From Bradysia coprophila (lineage: Eukaryota > Arthropoda > Insecta > Diptera > Sciaridae), in assembly GCF_014529535.1 (NCBI RefSeq), contig NW_023503372.1:2579772-2643771 (forward strand): 64,000 nt of DNA, written 5' to 3'. Below the pieces are notes generated by a model. That model searched no databases, was not told where the DNA came from, and worked only from the letters and a program-made list of their open reading frames with translations. The position numbers and the translations under genes were made by a program. This document shows, in pieces, positions 40,101 to 50,578 of this stretch. Positions within the stretch are counted from its first letter, which is position 1. Each line of letters opens with the position of its first letter.

Positions 40101-42907
40101 TGCTTACGCGGTAATACTTAAGAACGGAGTACGACAATTATTATGTACAACGTATGAAGACAGCATGAAGTCCATCAATAACTATAGGTGCCTCAAGTGC
40201 CTTTCCCTATACACTATTCGCACCCAAGTGCCAATAGTCACTTCGAACTATAATTTTTAAGAACTGAAAGTTTGCTCTGTAAATCTCTTCAACAAGGATG
40301 TAAGAACAGATTTTTCATTTCTCATGCAAACGCATGGTCTAAAGCAACTAAATACAGAAATTATCTGTTATCGACAGAAATGGCAAAAATAAACGACGAC
40401 CTCAGACTTCATGTTTTATATTCAGTAAAAATTTATGTTACAACAAATGAAGTAAAAGATTTTCCATCAAAACATTAGGCATTACTTGAACAAAAGAAGT
40501 AACAGATTCAAAGATTATATCATTATATGACAATACGCTTGTTGTTTCTAAAAGGTTAACTTTACATAGCCCATCCTGTAAACCCAACGAACTTGAAGAA
40601 ACCTACAATGTACGACCTACGTACGTACTTATATGCATCGAGTTTTCTCTTTGACAAAATCCTGTTTGCCCCTAAAACCTTCTTGTCTATTTTAATGTGC
40701 TGAAAATGTGGTAACAAACAATATACCAAAGACTATCGCACCTCAAATTGAAATTCTAAGTGTCATCCTAAGCAAATGATTATCGAATCTATTACTTCTT
40801 TTTATCGAACTAATTCAGCAGATAATTTCAGCTCGTGTCAGATTATAGACCTGCCACTCCTCAAAACAACTAATTTTCAGGCAAAAATTATTCCTCCATT
40901 TTTCATCGACATTTCGACAGAAACTCTGAGTCAGAGCTCATCCCTCAAAGAAGTCTATCGATCTCTTCTACCAAAAAATCCGCGACATCACACTAACCTT
41001 CTGACTCGACCTAATTTTGTTTGATGTTAGGAATGGAAATTCAAAGCATGCGAAACAGATAACTGAGCTAACGCTACTTGCGTACAGCCACGCGTATATT
41101 ATTTCGTAATAACAACAGCTAAACTTGGTTCCATTCCGAAATATTTAGTCGAATGACAAAGCGGATGAAAGACAATTATTGTTTTTGGCATATATTGTGC
41201 GAGACATTTTACATTTTAATGCAAACGTGATGAAGGAGTTATCAAATAAAAAAGCATAAAAATATTCAAAGCATTGGAATAAAATCGTTTCAGTTCACAG
41301 GAAGTGTCGGATATAAAAAACGGTTCCACACAACTGATCATTGTAAAGTATCGTAGGGCTGCTCACATTTCGACGTACACTATACGTATTTTCCGAGTAT
41401 TCATCACCGTCTGTTGTGTTACCTGGTGTGTATGCTGTATATGGCATTGTCTGCCTCTATAATATGGTACTCTCGGGTATTTCTTTTCCATGTTCATTGT
41501 TTTCATTTGTTACACATTTTTATTTTCATTAATAATTCTATTGAATACCGTATCGTACAATACACACGAACATGCCTAAATAAAAGTGTTTGCAGGCCTT
41601 TTACATTTGATGGTTCGGTATACATATAGTCATTTTGTTTGTGCTAACAATTTTTCCATCGCATCGTGCCGTATCATTTATTCTTTAAAGACTGCGTTTT
41701 GATACATAATATAATGAATTTGTAACATGCCATGTTCTATCATCGGATTAACGTTAAATGCAATTCTAACGTAAACCTCTTACACATTATCTTAGAAGAA
41801 TACACGCAGCAATTTTCGAGAAGAAAAATCATCTCAATGCAGTTATAATGGCTGGCTATGTGAAATAGATATATAAATGGGATGAGTTACATCACGAGTT
41901 TGAAGTCATCTTTTTGATGGTATAATATTGTGTGAAACGTATGTATAACAAGAAGACATGGGTGATGGGTAGGCATAATTATGTCTTTATAAAAAAGCTC
42001 ATCGATATTATTACACAGTGAAATCTATTTAGCATCGAGATTAGAATCTTACAAGACAGTTATCTCGTTCAATATAGCTTATCTTGTACAGCACGCATGA
42101 TCTGTTGCATATAGTGATTTCATGGCGAACATAATCGTTAAGCATATTCGAACATTGAAAGAATTTCTCAAAATATTCGTTTTCAAACGTTAGTCACTAA
42201 TTAGACCGGAATCGTAGTTTGGTTACTTATTATTAATCTTTTACAGATGGCAAGCCACGGCAGATTATTGGTAAATTCATTTACCGAATTTAATGAAAAT
42301 TACCAAAACTTATCGAAATTTACTGAAAATTTATCGGAATTTACCGAACATTTACTGAAATTTCCCGAGTTTATGTTGCGATAAATTAGAAATTTCGATA
42401 AATTTCAGAAAATTCGGTAAATCACTTTGTGGGTCACCGTCCGCTTCGAAGGGGTTAGGGAGGAACGACGAAAGTATAGCACACATTATAAGGTATATAG
42501 GAAAAGTGAGGCCAAGGAAGAGTGGGTCTAAAAATCTGTAATAAATAGGAGACGGAATTTATGGCTACCAATATTCCCTGCCACCATATCATCAGAATTT
42601 AACGAATGTGATCCCTTTTTTCTTCTTCGTTGTTTTCAACCGATCGTTACAAACACTTTCAATTGATTGATTAAAACCATTTTTTTACTAACGATATACA
42701 ACCACGTTAGCTGAACTCTTTGCTTAATTTTGTCGTTACTATTGATAACAGATGATAAAGAAAGTAAAAGAGAGGTCATCGCTACAGTGAACGTTTCTGA
42801 ATGGCCAATTGGTAGCGTAATTGCCATTCACGTTAGTGTAGCAAATATAAATTATGAATTGGTTTTACAATTGAATGGCGCATACTTACTCGTGTTACGA
42901 TAACCAT
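31188..42907 (-). CDS. ck: Myosin VIIa (crinkled), complete, 19 coding exons
   Basis: Unconventional actin motor of sensory bristles, hearing organs and prehairs. Coding exons: 42907-42890, 39314-39054, 38980-38860, 38735-38507, 38436-38236, 38173-36091, 36029-35886, 35808-35647, 35579-35266, 35203-35103, 35041-34564, 34504-34211, 34145-34036, 33979-33826, 33764-32714, 32651-32350, 32272-32126, 32041-31921 and 31394-31188. The total is 6498 nt, 2165 aa, matching the Drosophila length. Seen in order: motor with P-loop GESGAGKT, switch [18 protein letters not shown] and actin-binding [13 protein letters not shown]; about five IQ motifs ([13 protein letters not shown] onward); a charged single-helix region; MyTH4, FERM, SH3 ([14 protein letters not shown]), MyTH4 and FERM domains, ending [14 protein letters not shown]. 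The first coding exon has only six codons (MVIVTR) followed by GTAAGT, the same N-terminus as Drosophila ck. The donor after 33826 is weak (GTTGAA). No frame break. Confidence 0.96.
31540..31760. repeat. Low-complexity TTCTCGATTTT repeat in a crinkled intron
   Basis: The last crinkled intron (31395-31920) carries about 15 loose copies of an 11-13 base unit (TTTTCTCGATTT and variants). Purely AT-rich low-complexity; probably slippage-derived. Confidence 0.65.
39593..39694 (+). repeat. TTACTTC-family interspersed repeat, 3' half
   Basis: GAAATCTTTTACTTCATTCG, TTTCAACATTAGTTCCATG and a tail ending CTTCTGTCGATAACAG. Confidence 0.6.
40360..40561 (-). repeat. TTACTTC-family interspersed repeat, full-length minus copy
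   Basis: Best minus-strand example. In its own direction it reads GTTAACCTTTTAGAAACAAC, AATCTGTTACTTCTTTTGTT, AAAATCTTTTACTTCATTTG, TTGTAACATAAATTTTTAC, GTCGTCGTTTATTTTTGCC and TCTGTCGATAACAGATAAT. Total about 200 bp. Both internal blocks and both ends are present. Confidence 0.8.
42647..42756 (+). repeat. TTACTTC-family interspersed repeat, diverged
   Basis: The internal blocks are weak, but the right end is clear: TTTTGTCGTTACTATTGATA then ACAGATGATAAAG. Confidence 0.5.
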
Positions 42908-43449
42908 TGTTCCACTTCATTGACGCTATCAATGTTGTTTACTCTGCCAATTTGTTTTTTTCTTTCTGTAAAATCTGTAAACAAACAAACAGATAAAATC
43001 ATAAACTTTTACAACATTATTTTGTTATGGAGGCATAGGTTATTATGCAATGAGTGTCTGTGTGTGCTGTGCAGTAGTAAAACTAAAATATGAAAATTTT
43101 AAACTGTATTTTATGATTATGAATTATGATGATGATAATGGATATTCTAGATATTCAGGTGTATATCGTGCTGCTAGTTTCAATGACTTAAACTTTGAAT
43201 CAAGTTGCTTGAACAAGACGAAATTAAAATTGTCCCACGACACTTTTGAGTCTCTCATCAAGCTACTAAAGCTTGAAACCTATGCCAAATTGTTTTAGTA
43301 CCCGATACGAAACACATTCGTTCTACGATTTGTATTTTATAACCCCCGGAAGGCTGAAACAAAGACGTAGCTCTAGTGTATATCTCGACTCAGTCATATC
43401 GTATAAAATGTGTCAAAATAAAGGTATTGAAGCTAAATTTTATGAGTGA

Positions 43450-43584
43450 GATCTGTTACTTCGCCTGTTCAAAATATTCGTTTCTGATACACAATCTTTT
43501 ACTCCCTTAGTGTTAATAGAACATTTTGTATGAAGGGACTAGAGAGACATCATTACTTGTTGTCGTTGTCGTGTAACATTTGTT
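43450..43584 (+). repeat. TTACTTC-family interspersed repeat
   Basis: GATCTGTTACTTCGCCTGTT, then ACACAATCTTTTACTCCCTT, GTTAATAGAACATTTTG and a tail TTGTTGTCGTTGTCGTGTAA. Both internal blocks are present. Confidence 0.6.
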
Positions 43585-46240
43585 ATTTCACCTCAATAAA
43601 ATTTCGTTAAGTATACAAATACTGCTGACAAAAGTAAAGCCTTCGTGATGTATTGGCTCAAAAGAAGCCTTATGGTAGACAGTATATCATGTACTATACT
43701 CTATTCTGTGTAGCATATCTAATTTGCAGTTCTATTCGACTACAACTAAATATCACCTGCGCGCGTAATCCGACATCAAAATCACTATATCACAATGGGA
43801 TTTACTTTCTTATCAGTCCGTTGTAATGTTATGTGTTTCGAATGTGTTTCTTGCGCTTGATAAGCGATAAGACAAATTATAAATTATCACCGAAAAAAAA
43901 CATAATACGATTTCGACATTCTTTTAGATAAATGTTACGCGCCTACGGCTGGTATGGCTAATTTGTTGATAACAAAAAATTAAATATGATTTTTAGCTAT
44001 TTTTATGGCACTTTTGTAGTCTCGATTCCGAGGTAAAATTACTATTATCGGACATGGATATAGTTGTGTTGCGTTGCTATACGTTGAATGCGTCTCTCGA
44101 TGTTGTCTAAATTTCATTTTATAGGGAAAAAAATTAATTTTCTTAAAATGACATGGAACAGACAAACTGAAGTTCCGTGTCTACATTTATATCGTAACGG
44201 AACGGAACCCGTTCTACAATTTTTATGCGAAAACAAACTTTATTATAGTTATGTATACCCGCAATCACAACCAGTTGTCTAAATAGTCAATACAACATAA
44301 TGTAGGTATCAGTTTCGCTTCATCTAGTTACACATTATTAAACTATTTGCTCTTTGCAAATACAATATTTGCTTCGTTGTAAGCTTTTAACCAGAAGAAC
44401 ATTATTTTAAAATGAGACCAATTACGACGAAACTAAGAATGTGCAGTGCGATGGTATCTGGTTGATCATCGGGAATTTTATTCAGACACAGAAATGTTTT
44501 GGGTCATTAACCCAAAATACTTGCCGATATTATATACGTTGAGGCGAGGCACGTATCGCGTTATCTTTCTTGATATTCCTGCAACATTTCACTTACTTAT
44601 GAAGGAACTAGATAGGTTACATAGACTACAAGTGAGAAAAACGTATAATTTAACATAAAGTGCTTGTTATTACCGACTATACAAATGAATTATAAATTGA
44701 AGGTTTAAAAGGTTTTTCATTTGATGGTGTCATTGCCATATCATTTAAATGTAAAATAGGTATCATAGGTATCCAGTTCTACACAATGCGTAGAATCTTT
44801 TCTCTCTCGATTCAGCTATTTTACATATATTACAAAAAGAATTGAGTTTCAATTTCGAAAGCATTTTCAAATATTTGCTTTCTCATCAGAATATATTTCT
44901 CTGTAATTTTAATCTCTTCGCATCTCATCCTTGCGAAAAATAAAGCCGGATTTGCAGTTGGTTGTTATATCGCTGAATGTTTTAAATTGTAGAAGAAGAT
45001 TGTAATCAACAACAAAAATCTATGCTTCTTCTCACAAGAATTTTAAAAATAAATTCTTCGGAATTTTGTTACTAGAAAAAGCACATTTCACAAGAAAATG
45101 TTTTTTAAAAAAACCTTTTTTTTCTCTAAATATTTGACAAGGTCAATGCGTGAGATTTTGAGATAAAGTGACAACAGAAATGTATATCCTCTTTCTAACC
45201 GGTTCTAACTTGTTAGATTGATCTCAGAATTCATCTTCTATGTGAATGACACAAAAACAAAAATTCTAAAACACTTCAAAATTTATGTATTGACTATTGT
45301 CTACAGCGACGACGAAAGAGCTGTTCGAATCGAATGATACATAACATAATAGCAAAATCAAGATTTTCCAGACCCTCCTCTTCTATCTTTTATCACAATT
45401 AATGCATGATAATACACCCACAACAAATGCATGGTCCCTTACGCATGTGGGATACTTCATCCCTTATCTTACGTTACGTAATTCGTCATGAATTCATGAA
45501 CGGTCGCTTGTCGTTCAACAGACTCAGCCAATTGAAATTTTGCAGTCTGATTTCCACAGCAATGAAAAAAAAAATCGCTTAACCTCAAGCGTTTATAAAG
45601 CAAAATGTATGTTATAGTTATATCGAAAGAACTCAAAGATTTTGCATCAAACTATGTGATAGTTTAACCCAAAGAAATGACAGATTCAACGAATGTACTT
45701 TCTGTTTGTAATAGTACATTTACGTTACGTCTGTGCTTCCAAATTTTTCCTATGACGTGTCGGAAGGCTATAGCTCGAATTAAAGGACAGGGCTGTATTC
45801 CCACTCGTCCAAATAATTTTTTTTATTCACGTCGTAAGTGTGCCTAAAATTTGAATTTTAAGTGAACGATTCGATGAAAAAGTGAACCGAAAAATACATT
45901 TCAACGCTTCCTTGTATGAAAATGACGCTACGTCAGAAAGACCTCCGCACTTTCCATTTTGAAATTCGACCGCACTTACGGCATGAATTACGGACATACT
46001 CTGCTTTACGTGATTGGTAAGAGCATTGATATTTTATATGAGCAAAGTGATTTACGCTGAGTTTGTCACACGTACCAATGGGTGCAAGATCACCAAACAA
46101 AATAGTTGGGTGCTATTCTTCTGTTAAAGAAGTCACCTTCAGTTTTTATTAAAGCTTCTTCTTCTTCACCGTGTTTTTCTACTGTAAAAAGTGAACAGTC
46201 TTACAACGCATGCAAAGCTTTCCTTTCAGACTATAGTCTT

Positions 46241-46425
46241 AACCTGTTTCAGACGGCAAGCATATGACAAGTATTATTATCTGGTCTATTACTTCCATCG
46301 ATCAAAGTATTTTTAATTTATTGATTTCAAATCTTGTACTTCAATTTTTTAACATGCTTTCTGCTATATAAAAGACCATTTTACCCAGAGCTTGTCATTA
46401 TTTTTGTCATTATCGATAACAGATA
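46241..46425 (+). repeat. TTACTTC-family interspersed repeat, full length
   Basis: Reference-quality copy: AACCTGTTTCAGACGGCAAG, TATTATTATCTGGTCTATTA followed by CTTCCATCGATCAAAG, ATTTCAAATCTTGTACTTCA, AACATGCTTTCTGCTATATA, ACCCAGAGCTTGTCATTATT and CATTATCGATAACAGATAC. The ends share an ACCTGTT(A) word in inverted orientation. Confidence 0.8.
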
Positions 46426-48130
46426 CAGTCTGGGGCTCGACTATTTCGGACCTAAGTTCTGCAATCTCGTCTATGTCCTTCTACTTGGAGTCCGGTTGCG
46501 TAAAATGTACTGAAAAAGTCTATTTTGGAAAAGATGATGCTCCACAATAGGCCAATAACATGACTCAAAAATTAACTAGAGACTAACTAAAAAAAAACTC
46601 CGACGAGAGTAAAGTTTGCCAGAGCCAGACCTGCGTGAGTAATTCATTCTAATTGTATTTTAAAGAATTTTTTAAACAGACCTCACAATAGACTGGAGTA
46701 TCGAGTAAGCATCTGTTATAAGACAAGAATATTTATTCATTCAGTAATGTTGATAATGACGCGGAAGTGACATGTGAATCTTGTGGAACTGAATTCTAAT
46801 TCATTGGAAATTCGTTTGATTTTTTAGAGGATTTACAATTTTCTAGTATAGATGTCAAGATTACCTATAATCGTAGCAAGTACATCTAGTCGGCTCTAGT
46901 TCTGATCGTTATTGGCGTCAGAACACATATGAAAAAATCACCCAAGTTATCACAAAACAGAGCAAGGTCGTTGGGTATATCTTTTGGAACATGCTTATCA
47001 TCGACAATGAAAAAATCCGAAACCATTAATCCACTTACTCGAATACAGTAACTTTCTCGATAATTCGGAAAACCCCTAATTGTTAACAAGAAATAAAATT
47101 TCACAAAGAAATGACTGTCGGGGCTTATGATTTTACTGGACGGATTGTACGGATAGGTAAAAAGATTCCAAAATATCTTTGTTGATATCAACCCTAAGTA
47201 TAATAGGAATTTCGGTAAAGTACGTCTTGTGTAAGAAACTGTTACTACCGAGGAGTATTTTTAAAATAACTTCTAATAATTTCTTTGTTCTTCTTAAAAA
47301 TATTTTTAGAAACTTTCGCAAAATTTAGGAAAATGTTTTCCCAAAAATTTTTCCGATGTCCGTGACAAAATACATACAAAGTAGAAACCTCTTCAACTTG
47401 CTTAATTTATTTAGCATTTCAACCATTCTTGTCTAATTACAGTCCCTCAATATTATTTTGGTATAACTAGTAACAGACAATCCCTCATCCAAAAATTTTC
47501 ATTCGTACGGGTCTCTAAGATTTTGTTAAAACAAACGCATTTAACGCGCCCAAAACGTACTAATTACATCGAATATTTGGAAAATAATGAGGTCCAACTG
47601 GTTACTGAAACCAGTTGTTTCATTAGAAATTGAAATTAGTCACGTACGCATAAAAGTATAAAGAAATGCTGTTCGTTCTTCCCAATCACTTAACACTAAT
47701 TATTGATTGACTGACCACCCCATAGAGTCATAATGGACCACCCTTACTCCCTCTTTGTTAGTCTTTTTGACTGTAATACCTCTGAATACAGACAGACCAT
47801 AGAATATGTAGAGGTGGCACTCAAACATTTACCGCCTAAATGTGGTCAATCCATATTTTCTACCGACGAAAGTTCTTTACCTTTCCATGTGTCCCACAAG
47901 CACAACAAACTGAACAAAGAGTTTCGTTTATGTGACACGTGATCAGTACCACATCAAAATCCCCGAGCGAATAGACACAACGCCTAGCTGGCACTTTTAA
48001 CCAAAATTTAACGAGAAAATCTATAATTGCCGAACTAATTACTGTGTGCGTTTTTGGTTTTTATCAATTTGTTGTTGTTCGAAAATATTTTTAGTTGCAG
48101 TTCAGCTGCTAATCGGTGTGCACATCCAAA

Positions 48131-49940
48131 ATGAAGTGTTTGTTCATTTTAATAACTTTAGTAACGTCAATTGCTAGTGACGAAGAGTGTGGACTGCGAA
48201 AATCGGTTAATCCGTTTGTGTTTGGTGGAACAGCAGTTAGTGCTGGCGATTTCCCGTGGGTGGTCCCATTGATTCGGAAGTATAATGACAAATTTTTCTG
48301 CGGTTCGAATTTAATTAGTCGTCAGCATGTCTTGACTGGTAAAGGAATTTCGATCGAATTGAAATATTGAAATGCTAACGAAAACATGTCCCCCTTAGCC
48401 GCCCATTGTGTCGTTGAAAAGGGATCAACGCAACACTTTACTCAAGATGACATCTATGCACTTGTCGGACGTTTCGATCTAACAATCAACGAAGAACGAT
48501 CCATCAAGGCGGACATTAAGAAAATTATCGTCCATCCAAACTGGTCGTCGAATGACATCCGCTATGACGCAGATATTTCTATTCTTATGCTAAAACATCG
48601 TGTGGAGTTTACTGATAATATTCAACCTGTTTGCTTGCCCGGGTCAGATGAACCGGTTTTTGAGATACGCGGTCTCGTCGTGGGATATGGAAAGTCTGAA
48701 TCGGGTGCGATCCATGAGAACACACCTAGGAAGGTGGAAATTTCTTCGTACACAAATGACCACTGTTTCTTTTCGGATTACCAATTCGCTCGGTTCGGTT
48801 CGCCGAGAACCTTTTGTGCTGGTGAACGGGGGAAAACGCCATGTCAAGGTAGGAGACGAATGAGTTTAAATTGGGTTTGTTTCATCATCACTTTCATGAT
48901 CGAATTTTAGGCGACTCGGGCAGTGGATTCTATGTTGACGAAAAATCTGTGTGGAAAATTTTGGGCGTCGTGTCATCGGCCACCGTTCAAGAATGTGGCA
49001 GCAACGATTTCGTATTATTCACAAATGTGGTCAAGTTTACCGATTGGATTCGGAGCGAGATGATCAAGTCCAATGACAAAGACGAACTTGAAACTGTTTT
49101 CAATGAATTCGACGAAAATTCTGCTGATTTTCAGAATCCAATCGAAAGGCGGAACGTTGTTGACACAGAATGTAAATTCCGGGAAAGCAGGTCAGTTGTT
49201 CACATCCTGGTCTGTATAAACTGCGAGCGTATCTAACCGTCGACAAATTTCTTAGTTCAACTTATGCTTGCTACATAAATGGTTTAACGGCACCGGATGA
49301 AGACATTCAATTGAGAATCCAAGGTGGTGCACACAGGCCCCAAAGGACCAATCGAGATGTAACTGCAATGCAAATGGTCAGCGGTACTGTAACACATTTT
49401 CCAGACTTGTCGGATGCAATGAAAACCTTTCCCAATTTGAATGGGTTTGGAATCGCTTTTGCCAAGATGAAACACATCGATCGGAAGAACCTGAAGAATC
49501 TCGGTCAATTCAGGTTTCTCCTAATTTCGGATAATCAAATCGAAGTGATTGCACCGGACACATTCGAGGATCTGAAACAATTGGAACTGATCGACATTTG
49601 CCGAAACCGCATTAAGAACTTGGAACCGAACTGGATATCGACAATGCCAAGGTTGCGCGTGTTCAAGGCTCGAAACAATTTCTTCCAATATGTGCCGGCG
49701 AATATGTTCAAGGCGAATCCAGAGTTGGAGGAAATTTTATTCGATTCGAATGATTTGCAAAGGATTGATACAGATTTTAGCGAACTGAAAAGCTTAAAAA
49801 ATTTGAGAATTTTGAACAATACTTGCATTGACAAGGCTTATTGCAATGACGTTAATCCAAAATGCATGAAGTCTCTACGACAATTTTCGTTACTTGTTAC
49901 TGGACTTTGTGGAGATTTTTCAGAGGACGCCAGCCCATAG
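48131..49940 (+). CDS. Secreted chymotrypsin-fold serine protease fused to leucine-rich repeats
   Basis: Coding exons 48131-48338, 48399-48848, 48911-49190 and 49256-49940 give 1623 nt, 540 aa; introns are 60-65 bp. Residues 1-16 are a signal peptide (MKCLFILITLVTSIAS). The S1 domain follows: FVFGGTAVSAGDFPW at the activation site, catalytic His72 (AAHC), Asp128 (DADISILML) and Ser222 (QGDSGSG). All three catalytic residues are kept, but GDSGGP is GDSGSG, the position two before the Cys preceding GDSG (trypsin Asp189) is Thr, and no Arg/Lys directly precedes the expected activation site. After an acidic linker comes ECKFRESRSSTYACYING, the Cys cap seen in insect secreted LRR proteins, then about five LRRs (LLISDNQIEVIAPDTF, LIDICRNRIKNLE, EILFDSNDLQRIDTDF) and a Cys-rich end. 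The start is the ATG giving the signal peptide. Role unknown; extracellular defence or haemolymph cascade is inference. Confidence 0.9.
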
Positions 49941-50065
49941 GTTTCATTGATTTTTATTTGACGAATTTTTTAATGACAAAAATTTTGATTGACTATTGTG
50001 ATTGACACTGGGATGTGTTGTATTGTAACGAGAAGGAACAACTGCTTGTCGTACTAAAATATTTG

Positions 50066-50071
50066 AATAAA
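50066..50071 (+). terminator. Polyadenylation signal of the protease-LRR gene
   Basis: AATAAA 126 bases after the stop codon at 49940, before the repeat cluster begins. Confidence 0.6.
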
Positions 50072-50238
50072 ATCTAATGATTGTTTGACTTAGTAAGGTA
50101 TAGGAAGAGCGTCCAAGGAAAGTTCATTAAAAAACTTCTTCGATAAGTTTGCATTCTACCCGCCTATGCATGTTTGGTCTCATAATTTAAAGACAAAAAA
50201 CTTTAAAGGCCCGAAAAATTGAAACCCTGGTCTCACGA

Positions 50239-50369
50239 CAGAGTACAATAAACCAGGCAGGAGCGGTTCATTTTCGAAACGTCAAATAAGTGACCTAATA
50301 CACTGTCTGAAAATGAACACTGACATAGTTTAAATAATTTAATCGCTCCTGTCTGGTTAACTCTACTCT
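50239..50369 (+). mobile_element. Hairpin MITE (AACCAGGCAGGAGCG ends), copy 2
   Basis: Begins CAGAGTACAATAAACCAGG and ends in the complement CGCTCCTGTCTGGTTAACTC. The body CGGTTCATTTTCGAAACGTC and TGACCTAATACACTGT match the inverted copy at 29832-29940. This copy has about 20 extra bases (TAGTTTAAATAATTTAAT region) near its right arm. Confidence 0.75.
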
Positions 50370-50578
50370 GCATGGTCTAAAAATAAACGAGCCATCAGAA
50401 CAGTCGGAGCGTCTGCTGCGACTGAGCCCCGTACAAACCCGTATATCTATTGCATACGTGACCCTAGTGCGTCTGTCACCCTACTTTGACCGTAGACATA
50501 TTGCACCCGTAAACGTAGTTGAAGTCAAATTATTATGAAATGTGTACATCTTAGAAATTGCGCATAGCGCAATTACGA

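Larger units (their letters stand above)
39315..42889 (-). other. Crinkled first intron (3.6 kb)
   Basis: Intron between codon 6 and codon 7 of crinkled. It holds at least three TTACTTC-family copies (39593-39694 plus, 40360-40561 minus, 42647-42756 plus), an AATTTACCGAAA low-complexity run (about 42270-42425) and unique AT-rich sequence. No nested gene seen. Long first introns often carry enhancers, but no specific site is recognisable here. Confidence 0.7.
42908..48130. other. Intergenic, no gene recognised
   Basis: The 5' flanks of crinkled (going left from 42907) and of the protease-LRR gene (48130) diverge here, so both promoters are somewhere in this 5.2 kb. Repeats: TTACTTC-family copies at 43450-43584 (plus), 45590-45690 (minus, decayed) and 46241-46425 (plus). 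Frames of 60-100 codons (43050, 44446, 46886, 47733) have no family features. Confidence 0.4.
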
